A stretch of 64,000 nucleotides of DNA from Bacillus sp. SLBN-46 (GCF_031453555.1 NZ_JAVIZM010000001.1:1-64000); one strand, 5' to 3'. Positions 1 through 9,870 are shown, numbered from the stretch's first letter. The notes: generated by a model not told the origin, from the letters alone. Program-made: numbers and translations.

Positions 1-60
1 AAAGAAACGAAATATTTTTGTTTGTTGACGTTTTTGTTTGTTTAGTTTTCAAAGAACAAA
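1..60 (-). other. 5' leader of an rRNA operon (16S gene lies off the left edge)
   Basis: Read on the minus strand this stretch contains TTTGTTCTTTGAAAACTAAAC, the conserved leader segment found just before 16S rRNA in Bacillus rRNA operons. The 16S gene itself is not in the window. Three sigma-A promoters lie directly upstream in the same direction. The identification rests on recognising the leader motif and the promoter stack; no rRNA sequence is visible. Confidence 0.75.
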
Positions 61-88
61 TTCTCAATCGCTCAAAAGCGACTTTATT

Positions 89-117
89 ATCATACCAAGT
101 CATCAACCGAAAGTCAA
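89..117 (-). promoter_or_regulatory. rRNA operon promoter, gene-proximal
   Basis: Minus strand: -35 TTGACT (112-117), 17 bp spacer, -10 TATGAT (89-94). It sits immediately upstream of the rRNA leader. Confidence 0.8.
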
Positions 118-173
118 TAACTTTTTTAACTTCTTTTTCTTACTGTGTTACTACCTCGTAGCAACAGAGATTA

Positions 174-202
174 ATATTATACTATAAAACCAATCTCGTC
201 AA
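174..202 (-). promoter_or_regulatory. rRNA operon promoter, middle
   Basis: Minus strand: -35 TTGACG (197-202), 17 bp spacer, -10 TAATAT (174-179). An overlapping TATAAT with a 15 bp spacer is an alternative -10. Confidence 0.7.
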
Positions 203-263
203 CACTTTATTTTCACCCTCAAGAAAACAATAAAACCGATGATATTCTCCGTCAGGAATTACT

Positions 264-292
264 ATATTACTATTGTATTTTCACCATGTCAA
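264..292 (-). promoter_or_regulatory. rRNA operon promoter, distal
   Basis: Minus strand: consensus -35 TTGACA (287-292), 17 bp spacer, -10 TAATAT (264-269). With the two promoters closer to the operon it forms a tandem array of three, about 85-90 bp apart, typical of rRNA operons. The rest of 300-436 shows no gene. Confidence 0.75.
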
Positions 293-436
293 CATCTTTC
301 TTCCTTTATCAAAAAAGGATTTTTCAATCCCAAATCAGAATATAAACTCAGAAGTCGAATTTAATGGGGAAAATTAAAATGAAAGATATAATGAAAATAA
401 TTTATAAAAACCAATTCTCATGGGAGGAAGAAATAG

Positions 437-1189
437 ATGGATAGAAATAGATTTTCCGCTATTGCACACCGCAATCACGCTTTTAGTAACCCTATTAACG
501 AAACAAAGCTCATGAAAATGATTCGAATGATGTCACCTGAACCAAACAAAAAAGTTATTGATATCGGCGCTGGGAAATCAGAACTGCTGATTCGTCTAGT
601 TGAAGATTTTCAAATTACCGCAACTGCAATCGAATTGTATGAGGGTGCAATTGCGGAAGCAAAACGTAGTGCAAGGAGCCGTATTCCTGAAGGCAGCATT
701 GATTTTGTGGTAGCTGATGCTAACTTAGCTGTTCAGAGATACGAAGCAGGTGAATTTGATTTAGGAATTTGTATTGGATCCACTCACGCTTTGGGTGGGC
801 TTGAGCCTACTCTTAAAACGATGAAACGCCTCATTAAAAAAGATGGATACATTTTAATCGGAGAGGGCTATTGGAAGAAGACACCTAGCAAAGAATACTT
901 AGAGGCATTGGGAGGCGCAGAAGAGTCTGAATTAAAAAGTCATGCGGGGAATGTAATGACCGCGGAAGATCTTGGATTCATTCCTCTTTGGTCTTACGTC
1001 GCAAACGAAGATGACTGGGATGACTATGAGTGGCTTTATTCCTCTTCTATTGAAAATTATTGTCATGAAAATCCTGATGATCCAGATAAGGTAGCCATGC
1101 TTGAGAGAATTAGAAAATGGCGGAGAACTTATTTAAGTTGGGGCCGTGACTCACTTGGTTTTGGTTTATATTTATTTCGAAACATTTAG
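437..1189 (+). CDS. SAM-dependent class I methyltransferase
   Basis: A 250-residue soluble protein with the class I Rossmann methyltransferase glycine motif IDIGAGKSELL (about residues 41-51), the acidic ribose-binding residue in AIELYE, and a motif II/III region with DFVVADAN. It is expected to transfer a methyl group from S-adenosylmethionine; the substrate cannot be told from sequence. The start is supported by GGGAGGAAG six bases before ATG. It stands alone, divergent from the rRNA operon, and ends at a strong hairpin shared with the convergent chrA-type gene. Confidence 0.85.
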   Translation: MDRNRFSAIAHRNHAFSNPINETKLMKMIRMMSPEPNKKVIDIGAGKSELLIRLVEDFQITATAIELYEGAIAEAKRSARSRIPEGSIDFVVADANLAVQRYEAGEFDLGICIGSTHALGGLEPTLKTMKRLIKKDGYILIGEGYWKKTPSKEYLEALGGAEESELKSHAGNVMTAEDLGFIPLWSYVANEDDWDDYEWLYSSSIENYCHENPDDPDKVAMLERIRKWRRTYLSWGRDSLGFGLYLFRNI

Positions 1190-1202
1190 CAAGTAAAGAA
1201 AG

Positions 1203-1237
1203 AAAAAACTCAAGCCCCATTCAGCTTGAGTTTTTTT
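1203..1237. terminator. Bidirectional terminator
   Basis: Inverted repeat AAAAAACTCAAGC / GCTTGAGTTTTTT around an 8-base loop, flanked by A- and T-runs, so it can stop both the methyltransferase (+) and the chromate-transporter gene (-). Confidence 0.85.
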
Positions 1238-1240
1238 CTT

Positions 1241-1771
1241 CTATAAGAATATCCCACCATATATTAACGACCCCATAATTACATAAGCTGGGTGTACCTT
1301 TAATTTTTCAAGGAGGAAAAAGCTTACCCCTACCAGAATCACCGTTTGAAGCACACCTGTATCAGAGTAAGAAGTAGAAAAGAAGCTAAATGCCATCACA
1401 CCTAGCATTACGGCAATAGTTGGTCGGATATAATTGGTCATCCGCTTCACCTTAGGAGAATCTTTATATTTGTATAGAAGACCTAAAAGAACAATCATTA
1501 ATAGAAGCGACGGAGCAACAGTCGCAAAAATCCCAACGATAGAACCTAGAACTCCACCCTGCTCATATCCAATGTAGCCGGCCATTTTTGTCGCAATGGG
1601 ACCGGGCAGTGAATTGCCTAAAGCTAACACTTCACTAAATTCGGGTACCGTCATCCAGCCGTAATGATCGACGACTTCATTTTCAACTAGCGGAATGGAA
1701 GCAGGTCCGCCTCCATAACCAACAATTCCTGGTATGAAAAAGGCAAGAAAGATATGCCAATAAAGCATCAT
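1241..1771 (-). CDS. Chromate transporter family protein, second half-size subunit
   Basis: A 176-residue membrane protein with a single CHR domain: the family motif GYGGGPASIPLV near the N terminus, then ALGNSLPGPIATKMAGYIGY, and about five hydrophobic segments. Its partner overlaps it by four bases (ATGA), so the two are translationally coupled. Paired short-chain CHR proteins act together as the equivalent of one long ChrA in B. subtilis (YwrA/YwrB), exporting chromate. Last gene before a terminator, downstream of the ggt gene; the physiological substrate in this setting may not be chromate. Confidence 0.85.
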   Translation of the reverse strand: MMLYWHIFLAFFIPGIVGYGGGPASIPLVENEVVDHYGWMTVPEFSEVLALGNSLPGPIATKMAGYIGYEQGGVLGSIVGIFATVAPSLLLMIVLLGLLYKYKDSPKVKRMTNYIRPTIAVMLGVMAFSFFSTSYSDTGVLQTVILVGVSFFLLEKLKVHPAYVIMGSLIYGGIFL

Positions 1772-2340
1772 CCCACCTCTCTTTCACTATTTTTTTCAAC
1801 CTTAGCAGCCTTGTCGCGCTTCACTAAGGCAAATATTAATATGGCCACGATTAAAATGGCAGGATGTACATGGAAGACCTCTAATAATAGTAAACTCCCC
1901 ACAACCGTTAAACCTGCACTAATATGACCTAACGTCTGATAGGACTTCTTATAAAAATCCCATGTTAATGTGGCCATCATTACACCTACAACTGGTACAA
2001 CTGCTTTAGTCATGCCTGCTACCCATGGCAAATCCTTGACCGATGCCAATGATGTTAGCAGGACAATCATTAATATAATAGTAGGAACGATGGAGGAAAA
2101 AATGGCATTTAGCATGCCTACATATCCGCCCACTCGATAGCCGATATACCCTGCCATTTTTGTGTTAATAGGGCCGGGAAGGGTATTTGCTAACGCCAAA
2201 ACATCTGCAAATTCATCATCGGTCATCCATTTGTAGGTTCCAACTACCTCTTTATGAACGAGCGGAATCGATGATGGTCCCCCTCCATACCCTAATATAC
2301 CGGAACGGAAAAAAGCGATAGATATATCCCTCTGTTTCAT
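1768..2340 (-). CDS. Chromate transporter family protein, first half-size subunit
   Basis: A 190-residue single-CHR-domain membrane protein with GYGGGPSSIPLV near residue 18 and ALANTLPGPINTKMAGYIGY, closely resembling its downstream neighbour. The start has AAAGGTG ahead of ATG. It follows the gamma-glutamyltransferase gene by 25 bp on the same strand. The ywrD-ywrB-ywrA order with an Lrp-type regulator nearby is the same association seen in B. subtilis. Chromate export is the family function; a role with the adjacent peptide genes is inference. Confidence 0.85.
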   Translation of the reverse strand: MKQRDISIAFFRSGILGYGGGPSSIPLVHKEVVGTYKWMTDDEFADVLALANTLPGPINTKMAGYIGYRVGGYVGMLNAIFSSIVPTIILMIVLLTSLASVKDLPWVAGMTKAVVPVVGVMMATLTWDFYKKSYQTLGHISAGLTVVGSLLLLEVFHVHPAILIVAILIFALVKRDKAAKVEKNSEREVG

Positions 2341-2365
2341 TATTTATTCAACACCTTTTATTAAT

Positions 2366-3976
2366 TTACCAGGCCGCAATGGTTCCATCCGTTCTTGATT
2401 CTGTTCCGCCTGAAAGCACACCGGTACTTGGGTCTCTCCAAATGATTTGTCCTCTTCCGAATCCTCCACCATCTAAGGCTACTTCAATCTCATGACCTTT
2501 TCTTGCTAAGGCCGCGGCAATATGTGCCGGGAATGAATGTTCAACTTGAACTTTCTTTCCCTCCATCCATTGCCATCTTGGCGAATCTAAGGCTGCTTGC
2601 GGATTTAGATGGAAGTCAACTGTGTTCATGATGACTTGAGCATGGCCTTGAGGCTGCATATACCCACCCATCACTCCAAACGGTCCAACAGCTTCATTAT
2701 CTTTTGTTAAAAATCCAGGGATAATCGTATGGTACGTTCTTTTTCCAGGCTCCAAACGATTCTCATGGGATGGATCTAACGAGAAATCAGCACCTCGGTT
2801 TTGCAAGGCGATTCCTGTTCCAGGGATAACTATTCCAGAACCAAAGCCCATATAGTTACTTTGAATGAAGGAAACCATATTGCCCTCGCCATCTGCCGTT
2901 GCCAAGTAAACAGTACCGCCTTTAGGAGGTGTGCCCGGCTCTGGAGTAAGAGCAGCATCCCCAATTAAGCTTCTTCTCGCTTCTGCAAATTCTTCCGACA
3001 ATAACTGTTCTGCGGTAACGGACATTTTTTCCGGGTCTGTTACATACTTTTTGGCATCCGCAAAAGCTAACTTCATCGCTTCAATCTGCTTATGATACGT
3101 TTCCACTGATTCCTTTTCCTTCAGTTCAAAGCCCTTCAACATGTTAAGGGCCATTAAGGCAACGATTCCTTGGCCATTCGGCGGAATCTCCCACACATCA
3201 TAGCCTCTGTAATTAACCTTAATCGGCTGTACCCACTCAGGCTTGTATGCAGCTAAATCCTCTTTCGAAAGGAATCCGCCGTGCTGTTTTGAGAACTCGT
3301 CGATTTGATCGGCCAATTCTCCGCGATAAAAGCTTTCCGCATTGGTTTCCGCAATCTTGCGTAATGTGTTGGCATGACCTTTGGAGCTCCAAATTTCCCC
3401 TGTTTGAGGAGCCTTTCCATCTGGAGCAAAGGTTTCAAACCAACCCTTATATTCATCGCCAGTAAATAAATCTTTGAATCTATTAAAAGCGATATTCCAG
3501 TACTTCCCTAAAATCGGGCTTAGCGGGTAGCCATTTTCCGCATACTCAATGGCCGGCTGTAGTACTTCCGTTAACGGAAGCTTACCGAAACGACGAGATA
3601 ACTCCGCCCATGCTGCAGGTACACCGGGAACCGTAACGGGAACGAGGCCAAAGGTTGGCATCTTTTCATGTCCCTTCTCCTTTACCGCATCAATCGAGAT
3701 GCTTTTTGGAGAGGGGCCGCTTGAGTTTAGTCCATGCAGTTCGCCTTTTGTCCATACTAGCGCAAAGGCATCTCCCCCGATTCCATTGGAGGTTGGTTCA
3801 ACTACGGTTAAACAAGCAGCAGTAGCAATCGCCGCATCAATGGCATTCCCACCCTTTTTTAATATATCTAGACCTGCTTGTGCCGCTAAGGGCTGCGATG
3901 TTGCCACCATGCCATTTTTGGCTATTGTCGTCATTCTTTGTGATGGATATGGATAATTTAAGTAATCAAAGTTCAT
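2366..3976 (-). CDS. Gamma-glutamyltransferase, YwrD-like
   Basis: A 536-residue Ntn-hydrolase that hydrolyses or transfers the gamma-glutamyl group of glutathione and related peptides. The self-processing/nucleophile threonine is T355 in the GGTVYL segment, followed by the conserved MVSFIQSNYMGFGSGIV and a glycine pair near the C terminus. There is no signal peptide, so it should be cytoplasmic, unlike secreted GGTs. RBS AAGGGGAG precedes the ATG. It is transcribed with the two chromate-transporter genes and separated from the peptide ABC operon by a terminator, so it probably has its own promoter in 3977-4110. Confidence 0.9.
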   Translation of the reverse strand: MNFDYLNYPYPSQRMTTIAKNGMVATSQPLAAQAGLDILKKGGNAIDAAIATAACLTVVEPTSNGIGGDAFALVWTKGELHGLNSSGPSPKSISIDAVKEKGHEKMPTFGLVPVTVPGVPAAWAELSRRFGKLPLTEVLQPAIEYAENGYPLSPILGKYWNIAFNRFKDLFTGDEYKGWFETFAPDGKAPQTGEIWSSKGHANTLRKIAETNAESFYRGELADQIDEFSKQHGGFLSKEDLAAYKPEWVQPIKVNYRGYDVWEIPPNGQGIVALMALNMLKGFELKEKESVETYHKQIEAMKLAFADAKKYVTDPEKMSVTAEQLLSEEFAEARRSLIGDAALTPEPGTPPKGGTVYLATADGEGNMVSFIQSNYMGFGSGIVIPGTGIALQNRGADFSLDPSHENRLEPGKRTYHTIIPGFLTKDNEAVGPFGVMGGYMQPQGHAQVIMNTVDFHLNPQAALDSPRWQWMEGKKVQVEHSFPAHIAAALARKGHEIEVALDGGGFGRGQIIWRDPSTGVLSGGTESRTDGTIAAW

Positions 3977-4111
3977 GAATCGTTCTCCCCTTATACATAC
4001 ATTTCATGATTGTTGTTCTTTAACTTTCCTTTGTTAATCATTTTATCCTATTAAACTTACAAACGGAATATTCATTTCTAAAAAAATAACAAAAGGAATC
4101 GTTCGATTAAA

Positions 4112-4148
4112 AAAGAGGCGACCTCATTATCAAGGGATCAGCCTCTTT
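4112..4148 (-). terminator. Terminator of the peptide ABC transporter operon
   Basis: Minus-strand stem AAAGAGGC / GCCTCTTT followed by a T-run, 12 bases after the end of the dppF-like gene. The following 3977-4110 stretch is the upstream region of ggt: AT-rich, containing the small dyad GAATATTC and a possible -10 TAAAAT, but no clear -35. Confidence 0.7.
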
Positions 4149-4159
4149 CTCTTCCGAAT

Positions 4160-5154
4160 TTAGGCGTAATGACATGCAACAAAATGATTCCCGCTTACTT
4201 CAGTAAATGCTGGCTCTTCCACCCGACATTTATCCGTTGCTAATGGACATCTTGTATGAAACCGACAGCCGCTTGGAACATTAATTGGACTTGGCACATC
4301 CCCAGTTAATATAACTCTTTCCCTTTTCTTCTCTTCATTTGTAGAAGGGATTGCAGATAGCAAGGCTCTAGTATACGGATGAAGCGGATTGTCATACAGT
4401 TCCTTTTTATCAGCAAGCTCCACCATTTTCCCTAAGTACATCACTGCTACCCGGTCGCTGACGTGCTTGACTACACTTAAGTCATGAGAAATAAATAAAT
4501 AGGTTAATTGATGTTCCTTTTTTAATCGCTGTAATAAATTTAGAATTTGTGATTGTACCGATACATCAAGCGCAGATACCGCTTCATCACAAACGATTAA
4601 CTTTGGATTCGTACATAACGCACGGGCAATACTGACCCGTTGACGCTGACCACCAGAGAATTCATGTGGGAAACGATGATAATATTGCCCGTTTAACCCG
4701 ACTTCAACTAATAAATTGCAGACATAATCGTATATATCTTTTTTAGGAACAATCTTATGTGTCTCCACAATTTCAGAAAGCATGGTTCCTACTGTCATCC
4801 GTGGATTAAGCGAGCCATATGGATCCTGGAAAACGATTTGCAGATCCTTACGGTTATCTCTCATTTCCTTCTTTTTTACACGAGTAATATCTTTTCCTTC
4901 ATATATAATAGTTCCGGAGCTTGGCTCATGGAGTCTGAGGATAGCACGTCCCATAGTGGATTTGCCACAGCCTGATTCTCCAACAATCCCCAACGTTTTC
5001 TTCCTTTTTTTAAAGAAAAGCTGATTCCATCCAATGCTTTAACAACCTGTTTTTCTTTAGAAAAGAACCCTTGATCACCAACAGGAAAGTGTTTGGTTAA
5101 ATTTTGAACCTCAAGAAGATTTTGTTGCTGCGATTTCTCTAATTGAAGACTCAT
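4160..5154 (-). pseudogene. Peptide ABC transporter ATP-binding protein DppF/OppF type, frameshifted
   Basis: The coding sequence is in two frames. The N-terminal part runs from ATG at 5154 (RBS AAGGTGAG) through the LTKHFPVG segment to LKKGR; the rest begins at [12 protein letters not shown] and continues through LSGGQRQR, the Walker B region ALCTNPKLIVCDEAVSALD and the C-terminal cysteine cluster CRFHTRCPLATDKC to the stop at 4160. The break lies between about 4991 and 5011, next to an A7 run and an A4 run on the coding strand, just before Walker A. Joined, it would be a normal-length protein of about 330 residues that powers peptide import with DppD. Base-calling error, a real mutation, or -1 slippage on A-AAA-AAA are all possible. 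Confidence 0.8.
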
Positions 5155-6151
5155 TAAGCTCACCTTCCTTTTCATTCCATTTATCTGTATATTTCCAACA
5201 GCTTACAGCATGCTGTTCCTCTATCGATGTAATATCTGGAGCATGACTTCTACAAATCTCTTGTGCGTATGGACATCGGTCAACAAATCGGCATCCTTTT
5301 GGCATGGCATCCGGTGATGGGACAGACCCTTTTATGACAAAAAGCTCTTCCACATTATCTTCTGCATCGACATCCGGGATGCACCTCATTAAACCTTGCG
5401 TGTATGGGTGAAGTGGATTGTTAAAGACGGTTTTCCTACTTCCGTATTCAACAGCTTTTCCTGCGTACATCACGAGAACCGTGTCAGCCATTTCAGAGAC
5501 AACAGCTAAATCATGAGTAATCATAATAATTCCCATATCCAAGTCTTTTTGCAAATTCTTCATTAAATCTAAAATTTGCGCTTGAATCGTAACATCCAAT
5601 GCAGTGGTTGGTTCATCCGCAATAAGAAGTTCTGGATTACAGCTTAGCGCGATCGCAATCATCACACGTTGTCTCATCCCTCCGCTTAATTCATGCGGAT
5701 AGGCATCGACCCTTTTTTCAGGTGATGGAATGCCCACTAGTTTTAACATATCAATTGCCTTAAGCTTTGCTTCTTTTTTATTTAAATTCTGGTGAAGAAT
5801 AATCGTTTCAGCAATTTGTTTACCGACCGTCTGGACAGGATTTAACGAGGTCATTGGTTCTTGGAAAATCATTGAGACCTGGTTGCCGCGAATTTTACTC
5901 ATTTGTTTCATTGATTTACCAGCTAAATTTTCTCCCTTTAACAGGATTTCTCCTTCGATTTGTCCTGTCTCAGGCAATAAACCCATTACAGAAAGGGAGG
6001 TCATACTTTTTCCACAACCCGATTCACCAACAATACACAGGGTTTTTCCCTTTTCAACCGTAAATGATAATCCGGCAACAATATTCGTTGTTTTCTTCTT
6101 GCCAACAAAGCTGACTTTTAAATCCTTAACCTCTAATAATGAATTTGACAT
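5111..6151 (-). CDS. Peptide ABC transporter ATP-binding protein, DppD/OppD type
   Basis: A 346-residue ABC ATPase with Walker A GESGCGKS (42-49), signature LSGGMRQR (155-162), Walker B LLIADEPT and an H-loop histidine in MITHDLAVV. The C-terminal oligopeptide-transporter domain has the family's cysteine cluster [14 protein letters not shown]. It pairs with the DppF-type protein; the two genes overlap by 44 bp. Substrate class is di- or oligopeptides, and the neighbouring gamma-glutamyltransferase suggests gamma-glutamyl peptides such as glutathione. Confidence 0.93.
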   Translation of the reverse strand: MSNSLLEVKDLKVSFVGKKKTTNIVAGLSFTVEKGKTLCIVGESGCGKSMTSLSVMGLLPETGQIEGEILLKGENLAGKSMKQMSKIRGNQVSMIFQEPMTSLNPVQTVGKQIAETIILHQNLNKKEAKLKAIDMLKLVGIPSPEKRVDAYPHELSGGMRQRVMIAIALSCNPELLIADEPTTALDVTIQAQILDLMKNLQKDLDMGIIMITHDLAVVSEMADTVLVMYAGKAVEYGSRKTVFNNPLHPYTQGLMRCIPDVDAEDNVEELFVIKGSVPSPDAMPKGCRFVDRCPYAQEICRSHAPDITSIEEQHAVSCWKYTDKWNEKEGELNESSIREIAATKSS

Positions 6152-6161
6152 ATTATTCCCC

Positions 6162-7052
6162 TCACTTCAGCTTAGGATCAAGTGCATCACGTAATCCATC
6201 ACCAAATAAGTTGATTGATAGAACCGTTAGAAAGATAAATAATCCTGGGAACAATGAAATCCACGGAGCATCTTTCAGATACCCTTGTCCCATCGATAAC
6301 ATCGCACCCCAGCTTGGTGTTGGCGGTTGAGTACCTAATCCTAAGTAGCTAAGGGAGGCTTCAGAAATGATAGCTGCAGCAATGGATAAAGTCGCTTGAA
6401 CAAGAATCGGTGGTAAGCAGTTTGGAAAGATGTGGCGGAACATAATTTTCACATCGCTAATACCTGATGCTTTAGCCGCAGTGACATATTCTCTTTCCCT
6501 TTGACTCAATACTTCTCCCCTTACTAGACGAATAAAGTTAGGTGTAAAAATAATTCCAATTGCAATCATCGCGTTTTGTAATCCCGCACCAAGTACTGCT
6601 GCAAGTGAAAGGGCTAATACTAGTGGTGGGAATGAAAGCAACGCGTCTGTGAAACGCATGACTACATATTCATCAAGGACTCCTCTGTAATAACCTGAAA
6701 ATAATCCAATAGGAATTCCAATTACAAGAGCTATACCAACAGAGATAATACCAGCTTGGATGGAAACTCGTGCTCCATAAATAATCCGGCTGAAAATATC
6801 GCGGCCCAGTTCATCCGTACCCATGATATTGGCTGCACTTGGACTTTGAAGGAATTTCGCATAATCCTGCTCGCTTGGGCTATGCGGTGCAACAATTGGA
6901 GCAAACACAGCCATCAAGATGAGAAGAAGAGTAAACACTCCGCCAATTACTGCTAATTTATTTTGAAAAAAACGAGAACTCATTTCTTTCAATCTACGTT
7001 TTCTTGGACTTTCTACTTTTACTAGTTGTTCCAACTTAGCTTCCATCGTCAT
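6162..7052 (-). CDS. Peptide ABC transporter permease, DppC type
   Basis: A 296-residue inner-membrane permease with an N-terminal helix (about 30-55), the OppC_N region [16 protein letters not shown], and the BPD_transp_1 domain carrying the EAA-loop sequence [21 protein letters not shown]. Its start overlaps the end of the dppB-like gene by four bases; ATG at 7046 has the better spacing from AGGAGG and is an alternative start. It forms the channel with DppB. Confidence 0.92.
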   Translation of the reverse strand: MTMEAKLEQLVKVESPRKRRLKEMSSRFFQNKLAVIGGVFTLLLILMAVFAPIVAPHSPSEQDYAKFLQSPSAANIMGTDELGRDIFSRIIYGARVSIQAGIISVGIALVIGIPIGLFSGYYRGVLDEYVVMRFTDALLSFPPLVLALSLAAVLGAGLQNAMIAIGIIFTPNFIRLVRGEVLSQREREYVTAAKASGISDVKIMFRHIFPNCLPPILVQATLSIAAAIISEASLSYLGLGTQPPTPSWGAMLSMGQGYLKDAPWISLFPGLFIFLTVLSINLFGDGLRDALDPKLK

Positions 7053-8002
7053 TGTCCTCCTGTCAGCTTAATTCTTGGATCTAGTACGGAATAAAGGATG
7101 TCGATCAAGAAGTTTACTACTACAACAGCAATGGCCATAAAAAGGACGGCCCCTTGTACTACAGGAAAATCTCTTGTTAATATCGCATCAATTACTAGAC
7201 GACCTAGTCCTGGAACAGCAAAGATGGTTTCCGTTATAACTGCTCCACCTAAGAAGGTGGCCAATTGTAATCCACTTACCGTTACAACAGGAATTAACGC
7301 ATTTTTCAAGGCATGTCCAAGGACAACCCCTTTTTCTAATACCCCTTTTGCATAGGCCGTACGAATATAATCAGCCTGCAAAACTTCAAGCATACTTGAA
7401 CGAAGCATCCTTGTAATTTCAGCACTTAAGCGAACACCTACTGCTAGCGCTGGTAAAATCATTAACATCATACTCTTTTTAAAATCAACCCATGGTTCCA
7501 CATATCCAGAAGGTGCGAACCAGCCCAGTGAGATTGAAAAAATAAAGATCAGTAAAATACCTAAGAAAAATGGCGGAATAGATACACCAGACAATGCAAA
7601 AGTCGTTCCAAAGTAATCCCAGAAACTTCCCTTTCTCGTTGCTGAGATTATACCAGCCGGGATCGCAATGATCATGGCAATTAAAAAGGACATAACAGAA
7701 AGCTGAATGGTTACCGGCAGTTTTTGTAGTAATACACTAAGCACCGGTGTATTATCTTTCAATGAGTTTCCAAGATCTCCTTGAAGTACATTTGATACCC
7801 AATGGATATATTGCATATAAAGAGGATCATTCAATCCCATTTTCTCACGTAAAGCCTGAAGGGCTTCCTGGGTTGCTTCTTGCCCTAAAATCATCCTTGC
7901 CGGGTCACCTGGTGTCACATGGACTAATGAAAAAACGATAATACTTACTAAAAAAAGAATGACCACCATAAGACCTAATCTTCGAATTAAAAACTTTGCC
8001 AT
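7049..8002 (-). CDS. Peptide ABC transporter permease, DppB type
   Basis: A 317-residue six-helix permease. I place the start at ATG 8002 (MAKFLIRRLG) because GGGAGGGAG precedes it and the family begins with this FLIRRL segment; the longer frame to 8080 adds 26 unlikely residues. The motif VHVTPGDPARMILG after the first helix and the EAA loop YIRTAYAKGVLEKGVVLGH are typical of DppB/OppB. Operon order SBP-B-C-D-F is the standard Dpp/Opp/Gsi order. Confidence 0.92.
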   Translation of the reverse strand: MAKFLIRRLGLMVVILFLVSIIVFSLVHVTPGDPARMILGQEATQEALQALREKMGLNDPLYMQYIHWVSNVLQGDLGNSLKDNTPVLSVLLQKLPVTIQLSVMSFLIAMIIAIPAGIISATRKGSFWDYFGTTFALSGVSIPPFFLGILLIFIFSISLGWFAPSGYVEPWVDFKKSMMLMILPALAVGVRLSAEITRMLRSSMLEVLQADYIRTAYAKGVLEKGVVLGHALKNALIPVVTVSGLQLATFLGGAVITETIFAVPGLGRLVIDAILTRDFPVVQGAVLFMAIAVVVVNFLIDILYSVLDPRIKLTGGQ

Positions 8003-8090
8003 GTATCTCCCTCCCTTTCTAAGGCGTTCAGCTGTGATGAAATATGATCGGCTTGGAGTATTTTCCCCAAGCCGATTCAAAGCCTATTGC

Positions 8091-9656
8091 TTATTTAAAC
8101 GAAACGTCATGGAAGCGCATCATTTGATCCGGGATGTGCTTAAATCCTTGTAAATTGTTTTTATATGCTTTGTAATCTAGTTCGTGATATAGGAAGATGT
8201 ATGGTACTTCTTCTTGTCCAAGTTTAGTAGCTTGTGAGTAAATCTCTTTACGCTTAGCTTTATCTGTTTCTACACGGGCTTGCTGTAACAGCTCGTCCAT
8301 TTTCGGATTAGAATATCCGTAGTTAATAGAGCCAGTAGAATGGTAGAGTGCAAAGATATTTCCATCAGGATCTGTTCTTCCGCTCCAGCCTAAACGAACC
8401 GCATCAAATTTAGAATTATCCATGTTATCAAGCATGGTTCCAAACTCGACGATTTCAAGCTTTACCTTGATTCCCGCTTCTGCTGCCATCGACTGAATCA
8501 TTTGTGACATTTGTTCTTCTACTGGTTTCGGAGAAAGCTGAAGTGTAAATTCAAATCCGTTAGGGAAACCGGCATCAGCCATGATTTTCTTTGCCTTTTC
8601 CACATTTTTCTTTGTTGGTTTGATGCTCTTATCAAATGCCCATGAATCTGGAGGAATGGCTCCTGCAGAAGGTACGCCTGTATTACGAAGCGCAACCTTG
8701 ATAATCGCATCACGATCGATAACTAGATCTAATGCCTGACGAAGTGCTTTGTTATTAAATGGTGCTTTTTTGTGATTCAAATATAATCCTTGGAATCCAA
8801 GTGCTCCGACTTCTGAAAGCTTGATGTTAGAGTCCGTTTTTAGTTTTTCAACATCTTTTGGCGGAACCTTGCTAATGATATCCAGTTCACCTGAAGTTAA
8901 GTTTGTTAAACGTACGTTTTCATCTGAATATGGACGATAAACGATTTTTTCAAACTTTGGCGCTCCGTCCCAGTAATCCGCATTTCTTTCCACTACAATC
9001 TTGTCCTGCTTCACTCTTGAAACAAATTTGAATGGCCCTGTTCCTACAGGAGAATTAGCGAAGTCCGCTCCTTTTTCTTTTACTGCTGTAGGAGAAACCA
9101 TCATCCCAGCACGGTCAGATAAAGCTGCCAAGAACGGGCTGTATGGTTCTTTAAGCTGTACTTTAAGTGTATTTTCATCAACCACTTCAATTGTTTGGAT
9201 AGAAGATAATTCAGATGCACGTGGTGACCCAGCATTTGGATCTAACATGCGTTCAAAGTTGAATTTAACTGCTTCTGCGTTAAATGGTGTTCCATCATGG
9301 AACTTTACGTTTTCTTGCAAATAGAAGGTATAGGTTTTTCCATCTTCAGAAATGTCCCATTTCTTCGCTAGCTGTGGAACAAAGTTTAGCTTTTCATCCA
9401 CGTCGATTAACTTATCATAGATACTATGAAATACTTGTCTATCAACAGCTGCTGTTGAAAAGTGCGGGTCTAATTGTGGCGGGTCATCATCTAGACCAAC
9501 TGTTAATGTGGTCTTATCCCCACTGTCCTTTACTGGTGCACTCGCTTTTTGTGAATCCTGCGCCCCTGAACTGGAAGAATTATTATTGCCACATCCAGTT
9601 AGAAGCAACAAAAGACTCATAAATAATGCTGCGAAAACTTTTGTCTTGTTAGCCAT
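8091..9656 (-). CDS. Peptide ABC transporter substrate-binding lipoprotein, DppA/GsiB family
   Basis: A 521-residue extracellular solute-binding protein of family 5. The N terminus has a lysine, a hydrophobic stretch and lipobox LLTGC (Cys 22), so it should be lipid-anchored outside the membrane. The SBP_bac_5 signature appears as FHDGTPFNAEAVKFNFERM. It is the first gene of the import operon and faces the divergent Lrp-type regulator gene. Ligand preference is not readable; the ggt gene nearby suggests glutathione or gamma-glutamyl peptides. Confidence 0.92.
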   Translation of the reverse strand: MANKTKVFAALFMSLLLLLTGCGNNNSSSSGAQDSQKASAPVKDSGDKTTLTVGLDDDPPQLDPHFSTAAVDRQVFHSIYDKLIDVDEKLNFVPQLAKKWDISEDGKTYTFYLQENVKFHDGTPFNAEAVKFNFERMLDPNAGSPRASELSSIQTIEVVDENTLKVQLKEPYSPFLAALSDRAGMMVSPTAVKEKGADFANSPVGTGPFKFVSRVKQDKIVVERNADYWDGAPKFEKIVYRPYSDENVRLTNLTSGELDIISKVPPKDVEKLKTDSNIKLSEVGALGFQGLYLNHKKAPFNNKALRQALDLVIDRDAIIKVALRNTGVPSAGAIPPDSWAFDKSIKPTKKNVEKAKKIMADAGFPNGFEFTLQLSPKPVEEQMSQMIQSMAAEAGIKVKLEIVEFGTMLDNMDNSKFDAVRLGWSGRTDPDGNIFALYHSTGSINYGYSNPKMDELLQQARVETDKAKRKEIYSQATKLGQEEVPYIFLYHELDYKAYKNNLQGFKHIPDQMMRFHDVSFK

Positions 9657-9870
9657 CTTTTTCTTTTTCCCCTTTCGTATAACGAAACATCTATCTTTAA
9701 GTATAAAAAGATTACTTATTGACTACTTTTTGAAAGCGTTTCGTTATTTTTTATTGCTTTTTGTAATTTTGCTTTATTATAATACAGCGATTATTAAAAA
9801 TCTATATAATATTCGGAAAATAGTAAAATTTTTTTCTAGTATAATTTTTCCAATAACTTTCAATATCCAT

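Noticed and set aside
3549..3956. 135-codon open frame opposite the gamma-glutamyltransferase gene
   Set aside because: Antisense shadow of a well-conserved gene, without a ribosome binding site or recognisable domain.
9731..9743. TGAAAGCGTTTCG as a cre site in the Lrp/peptide-transporter intergenic region
   Set aside because: It is one base shorter than a cre dyad and the last three positions do not fit; kept only as an imperfect palindrome.
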